64,000 nt of DNA from Sphingobacteriia bacterium (GCA_947452295.1 CANGCK010000007.1:20419-84418); one strand, 5' to 3'; counted from the stretch's first letter, positions 8,613 to 18,301 are shown. Program-made: numbers and translations. The notes: generated from the letters alone by a model not told the origin.

Positions 8613-9038
8613 TTATTCAATATTTTGAGAATTTATAATTTCGGCCAATTCGGTAGCATCTGTAATAAACTTAGGTAATAGTAAAAGTGTTTCTTCCGAA
8701 AAATTTACGCCGTAATCATGTGCTGTATTATTTCTATTATCTCTATACAATAGCCATCTTTCACATGATTCATCAGTGATCAAACTACGTAAAACTGCCT
8801 GACGGAAAACATCCTTAAAATAAAGTTTATCAACTTCGCTGGAGGAATGGAAATAAGGCTTTAATACTTTTCTTAACAACTTGCCAGATTGTTCTATTAT
8901 AATTTCATATTCTTTAATACAAGCAGAACGGTATAAGTCATATTCAATATCTTCAATATTCGTTTTATTTAGCAAGAGGTAAGCTTTGCTTAATGTTGCT
9001 ATACAACGTGCCAAATAGGTAGTATCAATTATGCTCAT
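8613..9038 (-). CDS. hepT: HepT-like HEPN protein (HI0074 family), toxin of a type VII pair
   Basis: The 141-residue all-helical protein matches the nucleotidyltransferase substrate-binding (HI0074) HEPN family. The HEPN RNase signature R-x4-H-x-Y is intact as RNNTAHDY (Arg102, His107, Tyr109); the Tyr is the residue AMPylated by MntA in the studied systems. The expected role is an RNA-cleaving toxin held inactive by its partner. It is first in a two-gene minus-strand unit with mntA. The upstream 116 bases to nadE hold no other gene. No phage or transposon genes flank the pair, so it sits as a solitary module between housekeeping genes. Confidence 0.87.
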   Translation of the reverse strand: MSIIDTTYLARCIATLSKAYLLLNKTNIEDIEYDLYRSACIKEYEIIIEQSGKLLRKVLKPYFHSSSEVDKLYFKDVFRQAVLRSLITDESCERWLLYRDNRNNTAHDYGVNFSEETLLLLPKFITDATELAEIINSQNIE

Positions 9039-9154
9039 ATTGCATTTCCTTTAATGTAATGTATTGCTCGATGAATGTTAAATGTAAAGTTCCTTGATTT
9101 TTTGTTATTGAAATAATTTGTTTCCAAAGAGTTGTTGCGTAAAAACAAATCAGC

Positions 9155-10837
9155 TTAACTCAAATACTTCCCTACAATGGGCATCCTTCTTCCTACTCCA
9201 AAAGCCTTTGGCGAAACGCGTATGATAGGACAAAATTGATTGCGCTTGTATTCATTGTTGTTCACCATTTTTAAGGTTCTGTCTACCAGGACAGCATCAA
9301 ACCCTTGTGCCTTAATATCTGCAGGACTCTTTCGCTTTTCAATGTATTGAAACAAAATCTTGTCAAGCACCGAATAGTCAGGTAAGCTGTCGCTGTCTTT
9401 TTGATTAGGACGTAATTCTGCACTAGGTGCTTTGATAATTATATTGCTTGGTATGATTTCTTGATTACGATTGATGTATCGCGCCAACGCATATACTTGT
9501 ACTTTATAGCAATCACCTAATATGCCCAAACCGCCTGCCATATCACCATATAAAGTGCCATAGCCAGTGGCTAATTCACTTTTGTTGGAAGTATTCAATA
9601 AAATATATCCGAACTTATTGGCAATGGCCATCAACAAATTACCCCTGCTTCGGCTCTGAATATTTTCTTCCGCTAATGAAAAAGGCAATCCGTTAAACAA
9701 GGGCGATAAAGTGTGAAGGAAGCTTTCGTACACATCGTTAATTTTAATGATTTCGTATGGATTATTCAAATTCTTACTTAATTGAACTGCATCATCAACA
9801 GAATGCTCAGTAGAGTAGGGTGATGGCATTAAAATAGCTCGTACATTTTCTGCTCCTAATGCATCACAAGCCAATGCAACGGTTACTGCCGAATCTATTC
9901 CGCCCGATGATCCAAGAATGGCTTTTTTGAATCCCATTTTGTTAAAATAATCTTTAATGCCCAATATGAGTGCATCGTATATCTGTGCAATGTTTAATTC
10001 TTCTTCTAAGCCAGATGGGTTTAATTCTTTATCGGGCATTCTACTGGCGGTCTCAATAATTGCTCCATTTATAGTGCCATTATCATTTAATTCAACATAT
10101 TCAAGTGCTTCAACAAACATGGGCAACGCTTTGCATAAATTGGCATCTTTATCAAATACCAAAGACGCACCATCAAATACTATTTCTGTTTGACTACCCA
10201 CTGCATTGCAATAAAATAAAGGAATCTTGTATTTAAGTACGTTGGCTTTTATCACTGCCTTTCTATCTTCATCATGTGTGTAATCAAAAGGAGAAGCACT
10301 TAAATTGAGCATTAAATCTGGTTGCTGCAGCATCAATTGATCCATCGGGCAAATTCGGTAAAGCGGGTTGTCGCCAAGGTTCCAAATATCTTCACAAATA
10401 GTTACCGCTATTTTTTTTCCTTTAAACTCCACCACCTTCCATTCAAAAGCGGGCTCAAAGTATCGATATTCATCAAATACATCGTAAGTAGGTAGCAGCG
10501 TTTTATGTATCTCTGCCTTTATTTCCTGTTCATATAAAAAATAGGCAACATTAAATAGATTCTTGCCTTTTTGTAGGGTATTTCTTGCCGGACCACCTAT
10601 TAATACCCCAATCGTATCAGCATGTTGTTTGATTTTTTCAACAGCAGCTTGGCATTGGTCAATAAAATCATCAAATTCCACAAAATCTCTGGCAGGATAG
10701 CCACAAACACTCATTTCACTGAATAGAATCAGGTCGCCGCCGGCCGATTTGGCTTTTTCAACAGCCTCAATGATCTTATTGGTATTATATTCGAAGTTGC
10801 CAATGTGATAGTTTTGTTGAGCTATAAAAATTTTCAT
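9155..10837 (-). CDS. nadE: Glutamine-dependent NAD+ synthetase
   Basis: The enzyme makes NAD+ from nicotinic acid adenine dinucleotide, ATP and glutamine-derived ammonia. The N-terminal nitrilase-type amidase domain (about 1-260) has the catalytic triad Glu41 (FSEMSVCGYP), Lys112 (HKTLLPTYD) and Cys148 (TICEDIW). The C-terminal synthetase domain (about 285-560) has the PP-loop SGGIDS at 311-316 and NTSNKSELATGYGTLYGD for the substrate site. The length of 560 is usual for the two-domain form. It is divergent from the gldB-like gene. A near-match -7 element (GAAATTTG, 10842-10849, minus strand) lies a few bases before the start. Confidence 0.97.
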   Translation of the reverse strand: MKIFIAQQNYHIGNFEYNTNKIIEAVEKAKSAGGDLILFSEMSVCGYPARDFVEFDDFIDQCQAAVEKIKQHADTIGVLIGGPARNTLQKGKNLFNVAYFLYEQEIKAEIHKTLLPTYDVFDEYRYFEPAFEWKVVEFKGKKIAVTICEDIWNLGDNPLYRICPMDQLMLQQPDLMLNLSASPFDYTHDEDRKAVIKANVLKYKIPLFYCNAVGSQTEIVFDGASLVFDKDANLCKALPMFVEALEYVELNDNGTINGAIIETASRMPDKELNPSGLEEELNIAQIYDALILGIKDYFNKMGFKKAILGSSGGIDSAVTVALACDALGAENVRAILMPSPYSTEHSVDDAVQLSKNLNNPYEIIKINDVYESFLHTLSPLFNGLPFSLAEENIQSRSRGNLLMAIANKFGYILLNTSNKSELATGYGTLYGDMAGGLGILGDCYKVQVYALARYINRNQEIIPSNIIIKAPSAELRPNQKDSDSLPDYSVLDKILFQYIEKRKSPADIKAQGFDAVLVDRTLKMVNNNEYKRNQFCPIIRVSPKAFGVGRRMPIVGKYLS

Positions 10838-10893
10838 TGTACAAATTTCTGCATTTTAACAACATCATAAGTAACCTTTCCGTTTATTCGCAT

Positions 10894-11895
10894 ATGAAAA
10901 GTTTTATTTTTTCCATTTTTACCGTTATGGTGTTGTTTTCTTGTACCGAAAGCAGAAAATTACCTGATGTTTCAGGTATTACCATCAATCTCACTACCCA
11001 GCGATTTGAAAAAGATTTTTTTAATGTTGATACTTTACAAATCGATCATTCGATGGAGCTGCTGCATCAAAAATTTCCCGGATTTACATCCGATTTTGTA
11101 TTTAATATTTTAGGATCTACGCCTCAAACAGCCGATGCAGATATTCGATCTTTTATCCATTCTTATCAGTTAATTTATAATAACACCAATAAAACTTTTG
11201 CAGATATAAAATGGATTGAAAATGATGTGAAAAAAGGATTTCAATACATTCAATATTATTTCCCTGAATATAAATTGCCTAAAAAGCTAATTACTTATAT
11301 AGGCCCTATCAATAGTTTTGGATGTATTCTTACGCAAGATGCGGTAGCTGTTGGTTTACAGTTGTTTCTTGGAAAAGAACATCCTATTTATCAAAGCGAA
11401 CAGGGACAAGCTTTGTATCCAGCTTTTGTTTCAAGAAGATTTGAGCCAAATTATATTTCGGTAAGTATAATGAAAAATATAATCGATGATATGTATCCGG
11501 CAGCCAAACCCGGCAAGCCAATGGTAGAGCAGATGGTAGAATTGGGAAAGCGATTGTTTTTACTCGACCAATTTCTGCCACATATTGCAGACAGCTTAAA
11601 AACAGGCTATACACAAGCTCAATTAGAGGGCTGTATAAAAAATGAAAAAAATATTTGGAGCATGTTTATTCAAAACGATTTACTATACAAATCTGATCCA
11701 CAAATTACCCGCGATTATTTAAACGATGCACCACATACTCAAGAATTAGGGGAGGGCTCTCCTGGAAATATTGGTCAGTTTATTGGTTGGCAAATCGTAA
11801 AAAAGTGGATGAAGAAAAATAATACAAAAAGTTTAAAAGAATTGATGGAAAAGAATCCAGTTAGTCTGTTTAATGAAGCTAAATATAAGCCATAG
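10894..11895 (+). CDS. gldB: GldB-family gliding motility lipoprotein
   Basis: From ATG 10894 the protein has a short lipoprotein signal (MKSFIFSIFTVMVLFSC) whose Cys would be lipidated, so it is probably anchored in the cell envelope. The rest resembles GldB: the opening RFEKDFF segment, PGFTSDFVFNILG, and the GEGSPGNIGQFIGWQIVKKWM helix near the C-terminus, a Zn-protease-like DUF2268-related fold without a clear HExxH. GldB is required for gliding and for the type IX secretion machinery in Flavobacterium. Homologues occur in many non-gliding Bacteroidota, so motility here is not proven. The track's 5' extension to 10837 overlaps the nadE start and lacks a signal sequence, so I reject it. 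Confidence 0.8.
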   Translation: MKSFIFSIFTVMVLFSCTESRKLPDVSGITINLTTQRFEKDFFNVDTLQIDHSMELLHQKFPGFTSDFVFNILGSTPQTADADIRSFIHSYQLIYNNTNKTFADIKWIENDVKKGFQYIQYYFPEYKLPKKLITYIGPINSFGCILTQDAVAVGLQLFLGKEHPIYQSEQGQALYPAFVSRRFEPNYISVSIMKNIIDDMYPAAKPGKPMVEQMVELGKRLFLLDQFLPHIADSLKTGYTQAQLEGCIKNEKNIWSMFIQNDLLYKSDPQITRDYLNDAPHTQELGEGSPGNIGQFIGWQIVKKWMKKNNTKSLKELMEKNPVSLFNEAKYKP

Positions 11896-11905
11896 AATTA
11901 ATAGC

Positions 11906-12292
11906 TTAATTTAGTTTACTAGGCGCCAATAATTCAAAAGCAGGAATTTTTACAGTAAACAACTCTTTATTGTTTAAATTTTCCATTTGATAACTGCCCC
12001 ACATTTTACCCATTTCGGTTTTAAGACTGCAACCACTAACATATTGGTAGTTTTCACCTGCTTGTAATACTGGTTGAACGCCCACAACTCCTTCTCCTTC
12101 AACTTCTCTTTTCTCTCCATTACTGTCGAAAATAAACCATTGTCTCCTTAATAATTTTACAGCAAATTTGTTGTGATTTTCAATAGTAATTCTATAGGCA
12201 AACATAAATTCACCCTTTATTGGATTACTATAATCCGATTGAAAAAATGTTTCAACGGTTACTTCTATGCCTGCAGAAATTTTTGAAATCAT
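11906..12292 (-). CDS. apaG: ApaG (DUF525) protein
   Basis: The 128-residue single-domain protein has the ApaG immunoglobulin-like fold. Visible signatures are FAYRITIENHN, LLRRQWFIFDSNG, VEGEGVVGVQPVLQAGE and YVSGCSLKTEMGKMWGSYQM. ApaG has been linked to Co2+/Mg2+ efflux in enterobacteria and is related to the domain of some F-box proteins; its biochemical role is not settled. It is convergent with the gldB-like gene (10 bases between the stops) and divergent from icd. Length and motifs are normal. Confidence 0.92.
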   Translation of the reverse strand: MISKISAGIEVTVETFFQSDYSNPIKGEFMFAYRITIENHNKFAVKLLRRQWFIFDSNGEKREVEGEGVVGVQPVLQAGENYQYVSGCSLKTEMGKMWGSYQMENLNNKELFTVKIPAFELLAPSKLN

Positions 12293-12398
12293 AACTTATG
12301 AGGTTAATGCTAGTAAAATTAGGGAAATAATCTGCTATTTTTTGTTCAATTAATTGATTAATTCACAATGTGAATAAACAAATACTAACAACGGTTCG

Positions 12399-12406
12399 TA
12401 CATTTG
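12399..12406 (+). promoter_or_regulatory. Putative -7 element of icd
   Basis: TACATTTG matches TAnnTTTG exactly and lies 20 bases before the ATG at 12426. No -33 TTG is seen at 19-21 bases upstream. Confidence 0.45.
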
Positions 12407-12425
12407 CGCCATATAAATCTTGTAT

Positions 12426-13880
12426 ATGACAAAAATTGCTGTTGCCAAAGGTGATGGAATAGGCCCGGAAATAATGGATGCCGTTTTATCTATTTTTAAT
12501 GCTGCTAAAGTGCCGTTAGAATATGAATTTGTTGATATGGGTAAGTGGGTGTTTGACAAAGGGTATAGCAATGGAATGACTCCAGACGCACAATCTACAA
12601 TTGAATCATTGGGGATTTTGTTTAAAGGTCCCATGGAAACACCTAAAGGTAAAGGGGTGAAAAGTGTAAATGTAACTGCACGTAAAACATGGAATACGTA
12701 TGCCAATAAAAGAACTTTTCAAACCCTCCATGGTGTAGATACTGTTTTTAGTAAAGCGGGTATTCCTATTGACATAACAATTGTTCGTGAAAATATTGAA
12801 GATACTTATGGGGGCATAGAGCACATGTTAACACAGGATGTAGCGTTAAGTCGCAGATTTATTACAAGACCTGGTAGCTTACAAGTGATCAAGTATGCTT
12901 TTGAAATGGCTAAGAAAAAAGGGGCAAAAAGAATTACCTGTGGTCATAAGGCTAACATCATGAAAATCACCGATGGGCTCTTTTTAGAAGTATTTAATGA
13001 AGTGGCTAAAGAATACCCCGAATTAAAAGCCGATGATGTAATTGTAGATGATTTATGTATGAAATTGGCTAGCCGCCCCGATTTATTTGATGTAGTGGTT
13101 CTTACTAATTTGCAAGGTGATATTGTAAGTGATTTATGTGCTGGTTTAGTTGGTGGACTGGGCTTTGCCCCATCAGCTAATATTGGTGATCATATTTCCA
13201 TTTTTGAAGCAGTGCATGGCACAGCACCCGATATAGCTGGAAAAAATATTGCCAATCCAACTGCATTGTTGTTGAGCGGGTTTGGAATGTTACGCCATTT
13301 AGGATTAATGGAAACATCAGCCATGATTGAAAATGCATTATTATTTACTTTAGAAAGTGGCCTACATACCGGTGATTTTGGTGATAAATCAACAAAATCC
13401 CTCAACACTCCCGAATTTGCTCAAGCCATCATCAGCAATTTTGGAAAACAGCCTATTCATCATCCTCGCCCAATATTAAGTAATCATTATGTTACTCCCA
13501 CTCATTTTAAATTGGAAAAAAATCCAATGTTAGAAACTGCCGGTAAAGATGAACAGTATATAATTGGCGTAGATATGTTTATTGAAAGCAATGAGCAACC
13601 CAACCAAATTGCCGAAAAATGCTTGAAACATACAATGGGCTTATTTAAATTAGTAACCATATCAAACAGAGGCACACAAGTATGGCCTACCGGATCTGTA
13701 TTCACAAATCTTGTAAATCAGTTCCGTTGTAGGTTCGAAAGTGTTGGAGAAGTACCTGTTACTCAAACCGATTTATTAGAATTGTATAAGTTAATGATTA
13801 CAGATTTTAAAGTTGCCTCAACCGAAGTATTAAACGTTTGGGGAGGGAAAAAAGCCTATAGTTTAGCACAAGGCCAATAA
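12426..13880 (+). CDS. icd: NADP-dependent isocitrate dehydrogenase
   Basis: This TCA-cycle enzyme converts isocitrate to 2-oxoglutarate and CO2. It is a 484-residue member of the beta-decarboxylating dehydrogenase family. Recognisable parts are the N-terminal KIAVAKGDGIGPEIM, the substrate region VRENIEDTYGGIEHM, the metal-binding acidic segment NLQGDIVSDLCAGLVGGLG and the cofactor loop HGTAPDIAGKNIANP. A C-terminal extension of about 150 residues follows, as in the longer Thermus/Rickettsia-like subgroup. I use ATG 12426 rather than the TTG two codons earlier. NADP preference is family knowledge, not visible here. A strong hairpin terminator follows the stop. Confidence 0.93.
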   Translation: MTKIAVAKGDGIGPEIMDAVLSIFNAAKVPLEYEFVDMGKWVFDKGYSNGMTPDAQSTIESLGILFKGPMETPKGKGVKSVNVTARKTWNTYANKRTFQTLHGVDTVFSKAGIPIDITIVRENIEDTYGGIEHMLTQDVALSRRFITRPGSLQVIKYAFEMAKKKGAKRITCGHKANIMKITDGLFLEVFNEVAKEYPELKADDVIVDDLCMKLASRPDLFDVVVLTNLQGDIVSDLCAGLVGGLGFAPSANIGDHISIFEAVHGTAPDIAGKNIANPTALLLSGFGMLRHLGLMETSAMIENALLFTLESGLHTGDFGDKSTKSLNTPEFAQAIISNFGKQPIHHPRPILSNHYVTPTHFKLEKNPMLETAGKDEQYIIGVDMFIESNEQPNQIAEKCLKHTMGLFKLVTISNRGTQVWPTGSVFTNLVNQFRCRFESVGEVPVTQTDLLELYKLMITDFKVASTEVLNVWGGKKAYSLAQGQ

Positions 13881-13898
13881 TTTTTTTAGCGATTATAT

Positions 13899-13946
13899 AA
13901 AAAAAAGGTTGGATTTTGACTATTTGTCAAAATCCAACCTTTTTTC
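13899..13946 (+). terminator. Rho-independent terminator after icd
   Basis: A long perfect stem (AAAAAAGGTTGGATTTTGAC and its complement) with a five-base loop ends in a T-run. The A-run on the left arm makes it usable on either strand. Confidence 0.85.
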
Positions 13947-14013
13947 ATAGGATTATGCTACCAATAAGTTGATTTTTACCGTAATTTCACGGCTCATAAA
14001 AGTATACATAGAG

Positions 14014-15660
14014 ATGGCTGAAGTGATATTAATGCCCCGTTTAAGTGATACCATGACAGAAGGTGTAATTGCTGCATGGCATAAAAAGGTAGGAGACCAA
14101 GTAAAAAAGGGTGAATTATTGGCTGAAGTAGAAACCGATAAAGCTACCATGGAACTTGAAAGTTATAAAGATGGTGTTTTGTTGCACATCGGTACTCCTG
14201 TTGGCGGAAAGCTACAAGTGAATGATTTGTTGGCCATTTTTGGAAATGCAGGTGAAGACGTAACTGCATTAATTAATCAACATGCTAATGGTGTTGCCAC
14301 CGCAGCTGTTGAAACTTCTACTCCTCCTACAACTACTGAAGTTTCACCTACTTCAAGCACTGTTTCTACTGCTAACGTAGCAGCAATGGAAGAAGTGGTA
14401 TTAATGCCTCGCTTAAGTGATACTATGACAGAAGGTGTTATTGCAGCTTGGAATAAGAAAGTGGGGGAAGTGGTGAAAAAAGGCGATGTGTTGGCCGATA
14501 TTGAAACTGATAAAGCTACCATGGAGCTGGAAAGTTATAAGGATGGTGTTTTATTATACCAAGGTGCTAAAGCCGGAGAGAAAATATTAGTGAATGATTT
14601 GCTTTGCATTATTGGTAAGCCAGGTTTAGATGTAAATAGCATTGTTGCTGCGGTTAAAGCAAGTGGCGGAAATACTCCTGCTGCAGCTCCTGCGCAAACA
14701 GCAACCGCGCCTCAACAAATTGCTCAACCTGCTTTGCAGCCTGCTGCTGAAGAAGTAGTAAACGAAGGTAGAATATTAGCTTCTCCATTGGCTAAAAAGT
14801 TAGCTGCTGAAAAAGGCATTGATTTAAAATATGTAAAAGGTTCTGGCGATAACGGAAGAATTACTAAAACCGATGTGGACAGTCATTCTCCAGCTGCCAA
14901 TGCTGCCGCGGCTCCTGTAGCAGCAAAAACTGAAGCAAAAGCAGCAGCTCCTGTTATTCCTGCCGCTCCTTTGGGTACGGTAAGTTATACCGATGTGCCG
15001 GTTTCTCAAATGCGTAAAGTAATTGCCAAACGATTAAGCGAAAGCTTATTTACTGCACCTCATTTTTTCCTTACCATGAGTATCGACATGGATGCGGCTA
15101 TTGCTGCACGCGCTAAAATGAATGAGCTTGCTCCGGTAAAAATTAGCTTTAACGACATGGTGTTAAAAGCAACAGCAATGGCGTTGAAGCAACACCCTAA
15201 AGTAAACAGTAGCTGGATGGGCGATTTTATTCGCTATAACAACCACGTTAATATTGGAGTTGCAGTTGCGGTGGATGAAGGTTTATTAGTGCCAGTGGTG
15301 CGTTTTGCTGATGGGAAATCACTGAGCCAAATTGGTGCCGAAGTAAAAGATTACGCGCAAAAAGCTAAAGACAAAAAATTACAACCTGCCGATTGGGAAG
15401 GAAGTACTTTCACCATTTCTAATTTAGGCATGTTTGGCATAGATCAGTTCACAGCAATTATTAACCCACCCGATTCTTGTATTTTAGCCGTAGGAGGTAT
15501 TGCTCAAGAACCTGTAGTGAAAAAAGGTCAAGTGGTTGCAGGTAATGTTATGAAAGTTACCTTGAGTTGCGATCATAGAGTAGTAGATGGTGCAACAGGT
15601 GCCGCTTTCCTTCAAACATTAAAACAATTATTAGAAGAGCCGGTAAGAATGTTGGTATAA
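14014..15660 (+). CDS. pdhC: Dihydrolipoamide acetyltransferase, E2 of pyruvate dehydrogenase
   Basis: The E2 core of the pyruvate dehydrogenase complex moves acetyl groups from lipoyl-lysine to CoA. From ATG 14014 (MAEVILMPRLSDTMTEG) it has two lipoyl domains (about 1-80 and 125-205), each with the lipoylation site ETDKATMELES. Ala/Pro/Thr-rich hinges follow, then a peripheral E1/E3-binding domain (ILASPLAKKLAAEKGIDL...NGRITKTDV) and the catalytic domain with active-site CDHRVVDGATGA near the C-terminus. The two lipoyl domains are unusually alike, suggesting a recent internal duplication. No E1 or E3 gene is adjacent. A bidirectional terminator separates it from the next, convergent gene. 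Confidence 0.95.
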   Translation: MAEVILMPRLSDTMTEGVIAAWHKKVGDQVKKGELLAEVETDKATMELESYKDGVLLHIGTPVGGKLQVNDLLAIFGNAGEDVTALINQHANGVATAAVETSTPPTTTEVSPTSSTVSTANVAAMEEVVLMPRLSDTMTEGVIAAWNKKVGEVVKKGDVLADIETDKATMELESYKDGVLLYQGAKAGEKILVNDLLCIIGKPGLDVNSIVAAVKASGGNTPAAAPAQTATAPQQIAQPALQPAAEEVVNEGRILASPLAKKLAAEKGIDLKYVKGSGDNGRITKTDVDSHSPAANAAAAPVAAKTEAKAAAPVIPAAPLGTVSYTDVPVSQMRKVIAKRLSESLFTAPHFFLTMSIDMDAAIAARAKMNELAPVKISFNDMVLKATAMALKQHPKVNSSWMGDFIRYNNHVNIGVAVAVDEGLLVPVVRFADGKSLSQIGAEVKDYAQKAKDKKLQPADWEGSTFTISNLGMFGIDQFTAIINPPDSCILAVGGIAQEPVVKKGQVVAGNVMKVTLSCDHRVVDGATGAAFLQTLKQLLEEPVRMLV

Positions 15661-15684
15661 CAACTTATTGCAACTTCTTTACAA

Positions 15685-15724
15685 TAAAAAAATCCCCGAT
15701 AACAAATATTATCGGGGATTTTTA
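15685..15724. terminator. Bidirectional terminator between pdhC and the metalloprotease gene
   Basis: AAAAATCCCCGATAA pairs with TTATCGGGGATTTTT around a short loop, with A- and T-runs outside. It can serve both convergent genes. Confidence 0.88.
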
Positions 15725-15726
15725 AT

Positions 15727-18132
15727 TTATTCTAAGTCACATCCAATGGGCGCACCCGGTGGTATTTCTTTGTGAATTGGCAAACTTATGTCTTTTGGTT
15801 TTTCAATTCGTTCAATGGTATATATATAATGTGATCTATTATTAGCAGTTTTACTCATTTGTTCTGCATACTTTTTAAGTGATTGTAAACGATCAAAGCA
15901 AATACTTTTTACTGTGTAATTACTTTGATCACTTTGGCTCATCCCTAATAACCAGGTTAAAACCATTTGTTGGGTTTGTTGTTGTACCAATCCCTTTAAA
16001 CCCTTTTCGGGTACAGCTTTCCAAATAGTATTAATGGTTTCATCCAGCACATCATCCCAACCAATGTTATTGGATCTACCTTTTAATTGTACCAACCTGT
16101 TGGCTCTTTCTGCATTAAATAAAAAACTTAATTGAAAATTAGTAAGCGCTTCTGCAGCTGCCAATGCATCAAAACTCATCCCGGTTCTTTTTGAAAATAA
16201 TTCACCAACACCATAGTACATAGGCGGTCGAGGGGGAATAAGCCCAATAATTGTTTCAGGTAAAGTAAGTACATCCGGCGAAAAGCAATGCAATACAGCC
16301 TTTAATGCTTTTTCCTGAATAGGCTTGGCCAATATTTCTGGGTTGCTTTGTAAATCGCCACGCACATTATAGTTGTAGTTAATACCGCCAATTAATTTTG
16401 TGGCAGCTTCTAACTGATAGCGGTGATAGTTATACAAAGGCACTAACACATCTTCTAGCTTGCTCATCGGTGTGTTGCTAGGGATATTATTCTCAGAAAA
16501 TTGTTGAAGTGCTTTTTCTCTTACTGCTAAAACATTATTTAATTCTGTAACAACATCTTTCCCATTGTCCCATAAATGTGCATTGGGATGAAATCCGCTG
16601 GCAGCGCGTGCATCGGCATCAGCTATAAACAACAACCCTCTTTTTCTGTTCTCTTCCAAAATATTGTTCAATGCAGTATTTTCATCAGTTCCTACACCAA
16701 AATCACTATAGCCATATACAATGGCTCTTTTGTCCCACTCCCCAATTTCGTTGGTATATATTTTTGAAAAATCAATAACGCCTTTTTCATTCACAAATAC
16801 ATTTGGATGTGGGTAATCCATTACTGATGCACGGTTATTTACACTAGAAGCATAGTTGTGCTGTAATCCAAGTGTATGACCTACTTCATGGGCTGCCAAT
16901 TGTCTCAAACGCTGCAATGCCGCTTCCTTCATGGTTTCGGGAACAGGTTTGCCGTTTTCAAAAGGAGAAAGTAACCCGGTAAAAATCAAGTAATCTTGTC
17001 TAACCCTTAATGAACCCAGTGTTACCTGTCCTTTTATAATTTCGCCTGTTCTAGGGTCAGTAATCGATGCGCCATAACTCCATCCTCTGGTAGACCTGTG
17101 CACCCAGTTAATCATGTTAAACCGAACATCCATAGGGTCGGCCGAATCGGGCAATACTTTTACTATAAATGCATTTTTATAGCCTGCTGCTTCATAGGCT
17201 TGATTCCACCACCTTGCCCCATCTAATAATGCAGAACGAATGGGTTCAGGTGTGCCATTGTCTAAATAGTAAACAATAGGCTCAACTGCCTCACTTAATG
17301 CAGCTGATGGATCTTTCTTATTTAAACGATGGCGTGAAATGAATATTTTTTCGATGGGTTCTGTAAATCGACTACTATAATCAAAGTAGCTAATACCGAA
17401 ATAGCCGCTTCTTATATCGTATTTACGTGGCTTATATTGATTGTTGGGAAGTTCAATTAATGAGTGATGCATACGGAGGGTAATTGCTTCTGAAGAAGGT
17501 GTTACCGTAGTAACATATTTCCCCGCATCGGCCCCGCCGGTAAAAGTAATACTAGCTTCTAGTTCAGTATTCTTTGGAAAATTTTTTGTGTTTTTGATGT
17601 ATATGGCAGAGCGCGCTTCATTAAGGGCGTAACTGCCTTGTTTCATACTTCTGATTTTGTCGGCTACACCATGGGCATCTCTTAATAAAAATGAAGTAAA
17701 ATCAATTAAAATTTGATTGTTTTCTTCTTCATCAATCGTAAATCCAGCAAGGGTAGATTGAGCAAATGATTCTCTCACCGCTTTTTGCTCGTTAAAATCA
17801 GTAGATGTTGCACGGTAATCGTAGTTAGGTTGTATCATCAATAATTTCTTGCCCACTTTATGAAAATACACTATACGGGTATCTCCAATCTGACCTCTAT
17901 CTAATCCTATGTCATTCGATCCAAGTCCAGCTGGTAAAGCATTAACATATAAAAATTCTTGGTCGAGCTTGTTCACCAACAACCATATTTTGCCGGAAGA
18001 CTCATCCCACCAAAAAGGGAAATAGCCTTCAAAGCGTTTCATATTTTTGGTTTTGTCAGCAATTTTGCCAGCTGGTTGTGCTGAAAGGGCTAAACAGGAT
18101 AAGCAAATAAAAAACAAAAAAAAATAGCGCAT
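15727..18132 (-). CDS. Secreted zinc-dependent metalloprotease (DUF5117/DUF4953 type)
   Basis: The protein has 801 residues with an N-terminal signal peptide (RYFFLFFICLSCLALSAQ). An N-terminal DUF5117-like region (EGYFPFWWDESSGKIWL) precedes a zincin domain with the extended metzincin motif HEVGHTLGLQH (H-E-x-x-H-x-x-G-x-x-H, about residues 413-423), preceded by a DPRTGEI segment. The C-terminal half contains LEDVLVPLYNYHRYQLEA, seen throughout this Bacteroidota and Actinobacteria family. It is probably a periplasmic or surface endopeptidase; the substrate is unknown. The gene is monocistronic, with a terminator downstream shared with pdhC. Confidence 0.9.
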   Translation of the reverse strand: MRYFFLFFICLSCLALSAQPAGKIADKTKNMKRFEGYFPFWWDESSGKIWLLVNKLDQEFLYVNALPAGLGSNDIGLDRGQIGDTRIVYFHKVGKKLLMIQPNYDYRATSTDFNEQKAVRESFAQSTLAGFTIDEEENNQILIDFTSFLLRDAHGVADKIRSMKQGSYALNEARSAIYIKNTKNFPKNTELEASITFTGGADAGKYVTTVTPSSEAITLRMHHSLIELPNNQYKPRKYDIRSGYFGISYFDYSSRFTEPIEKIFISRHRLNKKDPSAALSEAVEPIVYYLDNGTPEPIRSALLDGARWWNQAYEAAGYKNAFIVKVLPDSADPMDVRFNMINWVHRSTRGWSYGASITDPRTGEIIKGQVTLGSLRVRQDYLIFTGLLSPFENGKPVPETMKEAALQRLRQLAAHEVGHTLGLQHNYASSVNNRASVMDYPHPNVFVNEKGVIDFSKIYTNEIGEWDKRAIVYGYSDFGVGTDENTALNNILEENRKRGLLFIADADARAASGFHPNAHLWDNGKDVVTELNNVLAVREKALQQFSENNIPSNTPMSKLEDVLVPLYNYHRYQLEAATKLIGGINYNYNVRGDLQSNPEILAKPIQEKALKAVLHCFSPDVLTLPETIIGLIPPRPPMYYGVGELFSKRTGMSFDALAAAEALTNFQLSFLFNAERANRLVQLKGRSNNIGWDDVLDETINTIWKAVPEKGLKGLVQQQTQQMVLTWLLGMSQSDQSNYTVKSICFDRLQSLKKYAEQMSKTANNRSHYIYTIERIEKPKDISLPIHKEIPPGAPIGCDLE

Positions 18133-18238
18133 GGCGAATATTTTAAATGAAGATTAAACGTAAAAAATCTACTTAAAGATATTTTTTTATTGGGAGAGAG
18201 GAAAGAAAAATTAATATAGAATGAAGAAGGTATTATCA

Positions 18239-18278
18239 TAAAAAAAGGTAGCAATTTTTGCACTTGCTACCTTTTTTA
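18239..18278 (-). terminator. Terminator downstream of the histone H1-like gene
   Basis: AAAAAAGGTAGCAA pairs with TTGCTACCTTTTTT around a short loop. It lies just past the stop of the minus-strand gene at 18302. Confidence 0.8.
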
Positions 18279-18301
18279 AATATCAATTTTGAGCACACTA
18301 A

